This document shows, piece after piece, positions 47,698-58,730 of a stretch of DNA of 64,000 nt; position 1 is the first letter of the stretch, and each line of letters opens with the position of its first letter. Position numbers and translations under genes: made by a program. A model generated the notes under the pieces. It searched no databases and had not been told where the DNA came from. It saw only the letters and a list, made by a program, of their open reading frames with translations. The stretch comes from Chrysoperla carnea (taxonomy: Eukaryota; Arthropoda; Insecta; Neuroptera; Chrysopidae): contig NC_058339.1 of the NCBI RefSeq assembly GCF_905475395.1, positions 37,643,172-37,707,171 of the forward strand, read 5' to 3'.

Positions 47698-48029
47698 ATA
47701 GTATTAATCTTTAAATTGAGGTCGATTTGCTTCACAGATATCCGGCACTGGAAATCTTTAAATAAGGCCAAAAAGTTAAACTTAAAATAGACCAATGTTT
47801 GTCAGGGATAAAAAACAATTCTATAAAATGTAACCAAACAAATTTACTCGTATATTGACTTGTAGTGAAGTTGCATGAGCAAACAGTGTTCCGTTCGTTT
47901 TATAAACCTAGATAAAACTAAAATAGACAATAAATTGTTTTAATAGTACATATTTTAAAATACCTGTAGGGTAAAGAATATTATTTTAATTGGTAACATG
48001 ATATATCCTAGATCAATAATAATACCTAT

Positions 48030-48200
48030 CTATATCTTTGTACACACACAACTATGATATTGTGTATAATCAAAAGCTATCGTGATCATAATTTTTATAC
48101 CATGCATATGAAATATACCAAGGTATATTAAGTTTAGTCCCAAGTTTGTAATGATTAAAAATATTGATGCTACGAACAAAATTTTGGCAGAGGTGTTCAT
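48030..48200 (-). CDS. Family L short hydrophobic reading frame (56 aa), copy 4
   Basis: It starts at 48200 (MNTSAKILFVASIFLIITNL) and continues GLNLIYLGIFHMHGIK before running into flanking sequence up to 48030. The upstream in-frame extension to 48302 is not shared with other copies, so the internal Met is the better start. Confidence 0.3.
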   Translation of the reverse strand: MNTSAKILFVASIFLIITNLGLNLIYLGIFHMHGIKIMITIAFDYTQYHSCVCTKI

Positions 48201-48633
48201 AGAATCATCTAAATAGTCCATTTTCGGTTTTCCGCCCGTCCGTCTGTGAACACGATAGCTCAAAAACGAAAAAAATGTCAAGCTGAAATTTTTACAGGGC
48301 ACTCAGGACGTAAAAAGTGAGGTCGAGTTCAAGTAAATGAGCATTGGGTCTTGGGTCGTAGAACCCATCTTGTAAACCGTTAGAGATAGAACAAAAGTTT
48401 AAATGTAAAAAATATTCCTTATAAAAAAATAAGCAACTTTTGTTTGAAACATTTTTGGTAAACATCACTGTTTACCCGTGAGAGCGCAAATTATATAGTA
48501 TGTATAATATGGGAATATAAGTTATGTATGTGTGACATGTATGTATGTGTAATGTGATAGAGTACTCAACACTGACTATGCATGGTAGTTTAACAATTAA
48601 CTCAGTCAATTTTTTTTCTTTACTTGTTTTTTA
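48089..48633 (-). repeat. Family L repeat, full-length copy
   Basis: Same block order as the copy 0.4 kb to the left and in the same orientation, but clearly diverged from it (for example TTTTTTTTCTTTACTTG instead of TTGTTTGTTTTCACTTG at the end), so the two are separate insertions or an old tandem pair. Confidence 0.9.
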
Positions 48634-48639
48634 TTGGTT

Positions 48640-51600
48640 TTCGATCTCATATACAAGACAACAGGGTATGGAAGAAGTGCACACAATCAATTTACATGTT
48701 CAAGTAATTAATCTCTAGCTAGGTTCTTTGGTTTAGTCATACATAATCTTCGAGGAAAACCTTTTACTAACAACCATGAATGGATATAGATAGAAATTCT
48801 AAACATTTTAAATTAATGTAATTTTTTAGAGCTTTTTGCACTTTACTATATTTTTCGAATTCTATTTAATTATAACTCATAAGATCAGCAACATGGTATA
48901 AGATTGCTTTGTCAACTGCGCTAACAAAGCAATACAGACTATTGCTCCTTCAATTTTTTCCAAAAATACCTTGAAATTGGTTCGTAGAAATGTGTTAAAA
49001 TCAATTATAGGATACTCTCTGTTTTTCTAATTATAGCGTGCTCCTGCTTTTAAGCGAATTGCCGAAGAAAATGGAGCTATTGCTTTTATAATAGAGGTAG
49101 AATTTTGGAAAAATTTCTTCAAATGTCCATCAATCCTACCTAATGGATGTCAAAAATTACCATCGTTAAAATTTGTATATATATATTATGTATATGTATA
49201 TACATATGTATCTTGTATATTTTACATTTTCCTTAAACTTCTTAAAATCTTTTTCAGATTAAAATTTATTTTAGAAAAACTAGATACATTCCGTTGTTCT
49301 GTATCAGAAATTACACGGTACAATTTAAAAAAAAAATTGGTTTTAAAATTTTCACTGAAAAAGAATTAAATCTTATCTGGTTGATGTTTCACTTTAAATA
49401 AAAAATAAACCTATTTGTGTGAAAGACATTTATAGAATTTTATTCTTCCGCTAGCGTCTAAATAGACAAAATTTTTTAATCAAACTAAGATCAATGTATA
49501 ATAATATCATGTCCGTTTTATTTTGTTAAAAATTATTCTAATTGTATGAGAAATATTCTTTATATTATTATTATTTTTATAGATTATATTTATATTATAA
49601 TATATAATATCTATGATTAGGTGTTGAAGTTATACTATCGTGTTGTTGTCCTTAAGCGTTATAAGTATTCAAAATAATATCATATATTTATTTTCTATTA
49701 AAATTTATTTATCATTATCTATTATATAACAATCAAACAACTTTAAAAATATTGATACATAAATAATTTTAATTACAAAATACAGAGACTCTAAAATACA
49801 ATTAAGGTAAATTAATGTTTTTAATTCAAAATATATTTTGAATTTAATTTAATTTATTATACAAAATAGAAGTCCCGTTGAAGAAACTAACGGTACCCAT
49901 TTTGAATAAAAAGCTTGCTGCTTCATAAAAACGAATTTATACTTTTTACCAATTTTTGTACCTTTAAGATTACGTATAGGTATTACGACACGTACTCTCA
50001 AAATTGACATTGTACAATCTTTAAAAAATCACAATTATTAACTAATTTTAATGAATATGACTGTAAATTTTAGTATGGTCTTAATTCCTCGAAAAGTGAA
50101 TGTATGATCGTTCATATTTGAGACTTCTGCTTCCAATTTTTTTTTTATAAATTCTGTTAGAACTTGGGAAATTTAGACGAAAAGTAAGGGAAATTTTTTC
50201 GATATATACCATAGTTTTTGAAATATTGATGCCTAAAGATTTAGAGAAAATCACTTATAGAAGAAATAACTCACAAACGCATGCAATTTCATCACTTTAA
50301 ATAAATTTTATGGAAAACCGAGTGCCACTTGCTATAATTTTTGTTGATAGGAAAATATTTGTCATGCTTTTAACTAATGAATAAAAGTTTTTTAAATTTT
50401 TGTTTAGAAAATTAGCCTTTTAACAGCTCAACGCAAACTTTAACAGCCCAAATCAATAAATTTAACACTGTAAGGAGTATTAAAAAGTTTACCGAAAAAA
50501 ATTCATGCGATTAAAAAGAAAGTTGACATCCAATGCAAAAAAAATTAAATAGAAAAGTTATAGATCTTTAAAAAAATCTATCGATTGACGTCTGGTAAAA
50601 CCGATTTGGATGTGTAGGTGCTGAGAAAACTTGAAAAAATGTGCGAAAATAGTCGTTTTTACATTTGCTTATAACTTTTATTCTTTTTTCGATGTTAAAG
50701 TTGATATTTAGTAAAGTTGTGAGTAATAAGTTTACAAATCTTCAGTTTTTTTTAGCATAAAATTTTGAAAATTTTTCGAAATATTGCATTTTTATGAAAA
50801 AGGACACCGAGATCAAGATCAAGAAAAAAGTTTTAAAAAGTGTTTCGGGACAATTTTATCATCCGTTTCGTAGATTAATTGGAATATTATGTGGATAGAT
50901 AAGTGTCATTTACAAATTCGTTTTGCCTGATTTAGCGGCAACATATAGGAATATAAACCATTTTCTGATGTGTATTTTTCAATAGAACACTACCTTTGCT
51001 ATTAATTTTATTATGGTACTATTTCGAATTTAAATTTAAGTCAATATAAAATTTAAATTTTTTGTTTGTTTTTGAGATATTTTTGTACATTGTACATTGA
51101 ATAACATAGACATTCAAAACAATTATTATATTCAAGAAGAGTGTTCTTTGAGAAGATATTATGAAAGATTTATGCGTCATTAGATCTTATTAATGTTTTT
51201 TTGGAATATTATAAAATTTTTAAATCATTATTCTTGAAAAAAAAATCAATACAGAAGAAATTTATTTATATGTGTAATAAATTGTACTTTAAGGTGGTCT
51301 TATATTTAATGCTCATTAGTTTTCATTGATGTTTTTGAATCAACCCATATGTTCAATCAGCTAATAATATAATTGAATTCTTTAATACGGAAATCAAATA
51401 GCAGGCATATATTCCTTAAATTTTATCTATTAATGATTGGAATACTAACTAGAAAAGGTTCTTAATAATTTTGAGCCACCGTTTGTTTAAATTCCTAAAG
51501 TTTCTGCATTAAGTTTCAGGGTTGAATCAGGGTTTTATTATACACTATGAATTAAAAAGATGAAGATTTTTATGAATCTAGAATAGTAAATTTACAAATC

Positions 51601-53965
51601 AATCTTTTTTATCCAATCGACGAGTACACGCAGCTATAATTTAAAGTTTTTTCAGATTATCAAGATTCTTAAGTGCTTGTTTTTAGTTCAACTCAGTTCA
51701 TATTTTATGCAGTCAGGTTTTCAATTAAATAACGATTGAGTAGATAATAAATACAGTACCTGCACTACTTGTACATACAGTGATTTTCATCTCTCAGTCT
51801 CATCTCTATTAGGACGCTGCTTAAATACATTTTTACCATCGTTAGGCTAGGAGTAGATGAGTAAAACAGACAAATACAAGAATTCTTGAAATAATTTATT
51901 TTATTTTTTACTCATTATTTTAATAAATTTAAAAAAAGTATTCACGGTATAAAAATATAAAGTGATTTAGTTTTAATATAAAAATTTAAATAAAAATAAG
52001 GGATTAAGCTTTTATTGTACTAAAAAGTAAAACATATTCTTTCGATGAATCATTCATACTTGGTTATTTGTAAAAGCTTGAGCTCAATTTAAAATATCAA
52101 GGATTATTCGAAGCGGCTTACTTGTACCTTAAAAAGTATTTTTTATTAAAATTTTTGTATCTAATAATGTATATCAAATACATTACATTAATACGGTGGA
52201 AGCCGATGTACAATGGAAAATTCGATAGAATTTGTTGCCTAAAAACTAATTTGCGAAAAAAAAATTTATATATATGCATAAATTGTTTTTATATATATAT
52301 ATAAACAATTATATACAATTTATAAACAATTATCCGCGGAAATCGATGGTTTGAATCTAGGTTTCAACTGGTAAATCTGAATTTTTCATTTCAGCTTGCA
52401 CTATTTATGTATTACTTTGCATAAAAATATATTCTTCACAACGCTTCCACCATAATACAAAATTAGAATAAATCGTGTTGAAAATCGAAAGGTTTTAAAG
52501 TTAGGATTTTTAGACCTTTTATCTGGAAAGCTCAATGCTCTTAAAAGAATATTTAAACAAATTTTGTTATAAATAATAATAATACAAAATTTTACGTTTA
52601 TTTATCTATATATCTATCTAAATGATTATATTTATAAATTATATATAAATAAGAAATAAAATTAACATAAAAATATTAAATAATATTTTTTTAAATATTA
52701 ATAAGATAATATTTATTATTTAATAATATTCAATATTAATAATAATAATAGTACCGATTTCGAAATAAGGTCGGTGTCTGTTATTACCATTAAATAAAGG
52801 GCTTTATATTGTCGTTAACTTATTATTAAAATTTCGTTCCATACTTTATTCTCTACTGAAAGATAAAATGCATTTTAAAATAATTATAAATAAAATAAAA
52901 ATATAAATAATAGGTACATTATTATTCATAAATGTTTATAATAAAAAATCATGCTGTGTTATGCTTTACTAGTTAAACTGACTATGCATAAGAACAAAAT
53001 TAATTATGAGAAATATTAAAGTGAACCTGATTTAATAAAAAATCTAGGAAGTCAAGTCCTACCTTCGTTTAATTAACTATTTCAAACTTTGCGTAGTCTC
53101 TAATAGGATCTTATATAACATTTCTATGTTTTACTTTTATTCGTAAACAAACCACATAGGCAACCAGTCTTCAGTCTCAATTTTCATAAAATACCCTCTT
53201 TTAAAATCAAATGCTGTCCGGTACAAATGCAATGGTCGTGTCCAGAATTTGAACGAAGTGAGCAAAACAGGAACTTTTGGATTTTTTTTCTATAGCACGT
53301 TGAGCTGATCTTACGATATAATTAAAAAATTCGTTTGTTTAGAAAAAAACGGAAAAATTATGTTTTTTTTTCATTGAGTTTATTAATCAAAAAGTAGTTT
53401 TTAGTTCTGAAAAATGTAAATTATTTCTTAAAAGCCATATATTTCAGCGCCATAAGTTTAATTTATTCAAAAATCTGGCTCAAACAAACAGTACTTGAAC
53501 TACGTGACTAAAAACAAATTTGGATTAGATTCATATAAAAAAATATTAAAATTTGAAATTCATGTTACCATACAACAGACTTTAGAGGACTAAATTATTC
53601 AGGCCTTCCCTAATACTACACTTATCTTATTAATAATTATAAAAATTAAATATTTTTATATATAATAATATTCTGTATACACTTTTATAGGGTACACGAA
53701 ATATGAACGGACCAAGTCAAAAACAAGCCACAATGTTCAAAAACTTGACTGAATAGTTATATCATCTCACATCGTTGTGTCCAGTATTATCTAATAGTCA
53801 ACACAAAATAGTCTAGGAGATATTGGCCTACGAGAGAAAAAAATAAAATAACTTAAGATATTTCTTCTAGTACAGAAAAAACATCGTTGGGAAAATTCAA
53901 ATTATTTTTTTATTTTTATATTGATAATTTATTTTAGAATTAATTACTTTATTGCGCTTCTATTA
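48640..53965. other. AT-rich intergenic stretch
   Basis: No gene is supported over 5.3 kb. A perfect palindrome-like segment lies at 52281-52310 (AATTGTTT ... AAACAATT around a TA repeat). A short alternating TA/GTATA tract lies near 49180-49220. Positions 53690-53850 look like a decayed repeat. Confidence 0.5.
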
Positions 53966-53967
53966 TA

Positions 53968-54516
53968 CTGTGCCCAAAAAATAAAATGGCATTGTATTTA
54001 TTTTCAAAATTCTTTATTTATTCTTCCAAATCAATTTCACTCCCTTCAAACAAATCCCCTCCCGATGCAACGCACTTATACCAACGGATTTTCCAATCTT
54101 CGAAACACTGATTGTAGTCACTTTCCGGGCTCTCCTTCAGCTCCGTCAGCTGCGGCTTGAATCTCCTCTATCGTATCAAAACGGTGTCCCCGGAGCGGTC
54201 TTTTGGGCTTGCTGAACAGCCAGAAGTCACACGGTGCCAGATCAGGTGAATACGGTGGTTGCGGAACGATATGGGTGGAGTTTTTGACAAAATGATCACG
54301 AATTATGAGTGCAGTATGCGATGGTGCATTATCGTGGTGTAAAAACCATGAATTGTCTTTCCACAATTCCGACCTTTTTAGGCGGATAGCGTTACGCAAA
54401 AGACATATAACGTTCACATAATATTCCTTGTTGATTGTTTGGCCGGGCGGAAGGAATTCATAATGCACAACAAACGGGAGTTGGAAGTCTAATGTCACCT
54501 TATTTTCTGGACACAG
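53968..54516 (-). mobile_element. Internally deleted mariner element, 549 bp, both TIRs kept
   Basis: The right end reads (minus strand) CTGTGTCCAGAAAATAAGGT and the left end (plus strand) CTGTGCCCAAAAAATAAAAT, an inverted pair, each flanked outside by TA (53966-53967 and 54517-54518), the mariner target. Between them lies only the C-terminal half of a transposase, on the minus strand. Transposase reading begins directly inside the right TIR, so the 5' UTR, DNA-binding domain and first catalytic region were lost in one internal deletion. Confidence 0.9.
54018..54498 (-). pseudogene. Mariner transposase, C-terminal half, one frameshift
   Basis: The DDE domain of mariner transposases cuts and joins DNA at TA sites. 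Visible here are HHDNAPSHTA and PPYSPDLAPCDFWLF; exactly 34 residues separate the two aspartates, so this is a DD34D mariner. The first catalytic Asp and the helix-turn-helix domain are missing. After EEIQAA near 54134-54150 the frame shifts by one base: the continuation LTELKESPESDYNQCFEDWK is read in the next frame and leads to the natural end, GSEIDLEE and a stop near 54018. It cannot make active transposase. Confidence 0.88.
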
Positions 54517-54518
54517 TA

Positions 54519-55107
54519 TTATATTACAAAGAAATCAAATATATATAATTGAATATTTACTGATTTACGTTGGATTTTCACAATTTGCAAGGGTTCCCAT
54601 AATTCTGGAATACTTATATAACAAATCTCTTTCTAGGATTTAATAATTGTATCATGTATAGTGCTACGAAATTGTTTCACTTGAACATTAAGACTTGAGT
54701 ATTGATTTTGGTAAAAGACAAAGTTATCACTAGCACTATCACCCCCCCCCCCCTATTTGTCAACATAAATTTTCATATACTTAATTTTTCCCAATACTTA
54801 ACTTAATAACATTCCCATGGGTATGTACCTCCTAGACTAATTTTGGTCAAGGGCAAATAAATACACCACTTCATCATTGTAATGTAGAAGAAGAAGGGTT
54901 GTTTGATGATAGCCTCTCGTATACTTTTATTATTTTGGGAATCTTTTTTTTTTTTTTTAATTTTTGGTTGTCCGTGGTATAAAAACTTCAGTAACCATAA
55001 AAGAGGTTTCATTGTTGTCCAATAGATTTAACTGACCGTGTGAACATTTTTAATTTAATTTTTTTTTTAGTTTTTTTAAGTGATTTTTTTTTTGTAAGTG
55101 TTTCGAA
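54519..55107. other. AT-rich intergenic stretch
   Basis: Contains a run of 12 C (54742-54753) and a T-rich tract near 54945-54960. No gene was seen. It is the upstream region of the 158-aa secreted-protein gene. Confidence 0.5.
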
Positions 55108-58100
55108 ATGGAATCGTGGCTACGAACAATGGTTCGTTTCAGTGCAATTTTTTTTTTCTAATTTAAATTAATTATTTTTGAAAATTTTAATTTTGTTTTT
55201 TCGCTTTATTTGCAGATAACGGTGTTAATTTTAGTTGTTATTTCAACGATTAGTGAAGCATTTTTTCTAAATTGGGGAACTACTGAAACGTAAGTTAATT
55301 TTTTAATATTTTGAAAAGTAAAAAAATTAAATTTTTGCCGCTAATTTAATTTAAACATTAATTTAATTTTGATTTGGGTTATTTCTTTTTAATAGTTTTC
55401 AGTTGAATGCAAATTTATTTACAATTTCCAAATTCTAAAATACCATGAAAAAATTATTAAAATATTTGTTATTGATAATCGATGAATTATATAAAAGTTG
55501 TACCTAATTATTTATTTGAACTTTCAAAAAAATTTCATCGAAATAGTTTTCCAAATGATTGCTTTATTATTTATTTTTATTAGAAACATTCATATGATTT
55601 GTACATATTGCTCCATAAATTATGTATTGTTTAATAATAATTTGTGGCTTTTATTTTTGATAGTTTTTTGGCAGTTTTCTAATAATTTTTGGTTTAAACA
55701 TATTTCAGTAAAATTAATAAATTGAGAAAATTAGTGAAATAGATAATTAATCGAGTTGGTTTGTTAGAATAATATAAAAAAATTATCAATTAAATTAATA
55801 AAAATTTTAAAGTGTAAACATTTTAAATTAAAAAAAAATGCAAAAAATATTTAAAATTAATATTAAAAAATTACAAAAATTACATTAATTCCACAAAAAA
55901 TGTATTTGAGACATATAAAAAGAAATAATTGCTATGATTCATGTCCAACTTGTCAACGGGAGTCAAGTGGCCACAAAATTAATTACTAAGAGGGCTTGAA
56001 AAAGAAAATAGGCTATCGAAACGTGTCTCTTGTTTACATATGTGTTTAATCGTTGGTCCACTTTTTCGATAACAAGATATTTATTATATAAAAAAAGTTT
56101 TATAGTAAACAAAATTGATTGAAACATTCTGCAAAAAAATTGTTTATTTTAATATTGCATTTTATAATTTAATTACTTTATCTGACTACTAGAGTGATAC
56201 CCACCCGCTTCGCTGGATTTAAAAATAAAGATAAGTAAAGATTCCTCTCGCTTATCCCTTTTCTATAATACTCGAAATAATGGTAATGATTGTTAATAGA
56301 GATTACTTGTTGGACTATTCATCTGAAAACCAATACACAAATTGATTAAATAATTATATTTAAAAATAATCATGAAAAAAGTCGTATAAATAAAAAAAAA
56401 ATTAAAGTCAATACGACTCAGAAATCTCTCACGGTCTTTTTTTGTTAACAGATAAAAAAAAATATATATTTTGGTCAGTCGCCTTAATATACCTTATAAT
56501 TTATAAACAAATCATTAGTCAGACACAAATAATAAAAGCCGCCTAGTGAGAGGCTGCTGAGCAGCCTAGCTGTTATGTTAACAAGCTTGTTATACCAATC
56601 TCAAACATTTTATCATTCAAAAAAATTATAGAAATATGAAATATAATAAAAATATAGACACAAAAGTCATTAATCATAATTTTTTTTTTCATTTTATTTC
56701 TAAATGAAAAAAAAAACACACTCAATGTACTGGATAATTTTTTGAAATTTTTCAATTATTCCCTATTTAAGAATTTAGATAACTTAAAATGTTCTAATTA
56801 TTTAAAAAAAACTTAAGTGGGCTTAAAAGGAATTAAATTAATTTTTTTATTTAATAGAGATAAATAAAGCTTAAATTTAATGAGAGAGTTAACCTTTTAT
56901 TTGAATAGTTTTAAGCCATAATATATATGCTATGAAAGTTTAATTTTTTAGCGTGGCCTAACAATAGTGATCAATTTTCTCGACTATAATAACTGACGAA
57001 TATATCTGAGTGTGATAAGGAATCTTACAATAAAACACAGTACCAATTTCTTGAAACATAGCTAAGAACACTTTCCATTAAATTATCATTAGTTTACCTG
57101 GTTATGAAAAGTGTTTATCATTAACAATTGGGGTATACTGAGTTTCGAAAAAATTATGAAGAAATATTTATTATTTTTTATTTACAAAAAAATACCTACA
57201 ACAATATTAAAAATTTGAAAAATGACTCGGCTTTGCTTCTATGTATTTATTTGTGTTTGTGCCTCTTAAAATAGACCAAAAATAATCACTTGGCCCCAGT
57301 ATCTTTCAAAAAGGTTTGGAAAAATGGAACATACATGCTTAAAAGCTATGCTGTTCTTCTGAAAGGTTAGGAAAAATGGAGCATTAATGCTTGCAAGTGT
57401 ATGCTAGTTTTATCTAAAGCCTGAAACAAATATCTAAAAAAGAAACAAAACTTATCTAAAAAAGAAACAAAATCATCGTTAGGGAGCTACGATGTCATAA
57501 ACAGACACGCAAACAGACAGACAGGCACCCACACAAGTGGTCAAACTTATAAATAACACCCCTCTTTTTTCGCTGGGGACTAATAAAATACCGAGAACAT
57601 CAGAATTTATTGAGTATTATTTCAAAATTTTTATAGAGACAAAATTTTGGGAATAATTTTTTACAGTTATCCTATTTTGTTAGTGGATATTAAATGATGT
57701 AACTACCTATTACCAAAAATTTTTAATGATGAAATGAATAAATTATTTTTATCGTCGAATTGTTCAATAGAAAATTTATATTAAAAAAATTTTGTCATTA
57801 TGAATTAATTATTATTAAAATTGTGTTATTGTTTGTGCTTGAGTGTATCTGTTTACGCAAAAAAAAAAAAAAAAAATTGCGATAATTAGAAACTAAAAAA
57901 TATATTTAATGATTTGAATAAATATTTATTGATTATTATTTATCGATGAAATAGTAATAGGATTCCGTATTTCGAATATGAATGTTTAGTATAACTTTAC
58001 GGTAATATTAATATTAGAAAGAAACACGAAGATAAATTTAATGTTGGAGGAAGTGCATGGAAAAAATTCAATGGGATTAATTAAAATAATTGACAATTTC

Positions 58101-58730
58101 ACTTATACATTTTTTTTTTTGCATATAAAAGGAACATTGACATGTTTCAGTTCATGAGACTACTTTAAAACTGGCTTCCGAGGTTTATATTTCACTGTAA
58201 AGCTCATTACTATTATACTGGTACAAATTTAATATCCAGTTAGGTCATTCAAAGCAATATGGTCTTTAGATTCTACTTAACTTACGAAGTACTTTAATTA
58301 TCCAATGAATTCTTTAAAAATTATTTAAGTTTTGCTTCTATTTGATTACAGGGTAGCAAAACCACAATGGCCGGTCTCACCATCACACTATTATTATCAT
58401 CAACAAAGATTCCTTCAACCACAAGCATCAAATATTCAAGCACAATACATCAATCCTTCTTCCGCTAGTAATAACAATGATCTATCAGCATCTTCTGTAT
58501 CATCGCATTATCCACAACAAACTCCATTATTAATGGCTCAACAGCAACAACAACAACCTCCATCTCAATCTCAGTCAATTCCAGCAATACCAATTCAAGT
58601 ACCTTTGCAAGCACAATTAACACCTCAACCAAATTTACAAAATGTTCAATTAGTCCCATGTTTATGTCCGATCTCTCAAGATGATATTGAAAAAGCATCT
58701 GAAATTTACTCAGTTAAAAATAATCAATAA
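55108..58730 (+). CDS. Secreted Gln/Pro/Ser-rich protein, 158 aa, three exons, function unknown
   Basis: Exons are 55108-55131, 55216-55289 and 58352-58730, with introns ATG|GTTCGT...TGCAG, AAC|GTAAGT...TACAG. Phases fit and give one 477-nt frame. The product begins MESWLRTM followed by a hydrophobic signal peptide (ITVLILVVISTISEA; cleavage likely after Ala23). The mature part starts FFLNWGTTETVAKPQWPVSP and is low-complexity, with YYYHQQ, Asn/Ser runs and six Gln at 96-101. The C-terminus NVQLVPCLCPISQDDIEKAS has the only two cysteines (136 and 138). The third exon alone would look like an ORF with an intronic start; joining restores the signal peptide. A poly(A)-like AATAAA overlaps the end. 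The first donor (GTTCGT) is weak, so exon 1 is the least certain part. The family is not recognised. Confidence 0.72.
56188..56298 (+). repeat. Interspersed repeat, partner of 9408-9515
   Basis: ACTAGAGTGATACCCACCCG followed by CTTCGCTGG and a segment ending CTCGAAATAATGGTAATGAT. It lies within intron 2 of the 158-aa protein gene. Confidence 0.8.
57120..57590. repeat. Decayed repeat with internal duplications, intron 2
   Basis: Two 50-bp related blocks (57303-57351 and 57356-57404; shared GGAAAAATGGA and ATGCTT words) are followed by an exact 19-bp word ATCTAAAAAAGAAACAAAA twice (57432 and 57454). The region ends with ACAGACAGACAGGCACCC-like and TTTTTTCGCTGGGGACTAAT segments typical of dispersed insect repeats. 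Confidence 0.55.

Noticed and set aside
58332-58351. Start codon for the 158-aa protein at 58332
   Set aside because: This codon lies in the polypyrimidine tract of the intron; the acceptor TACAG at 58347-58351 and phase-matched upstream exons with a signal peptide explain the gene better.
58465-58698. 77-codon minus-strand frame
   Set aside because: Antisense to the Gln-rich third exon of the secreted-protein gene; poly-Gln codons read as Val/Leu/Glu runs on the other strand.
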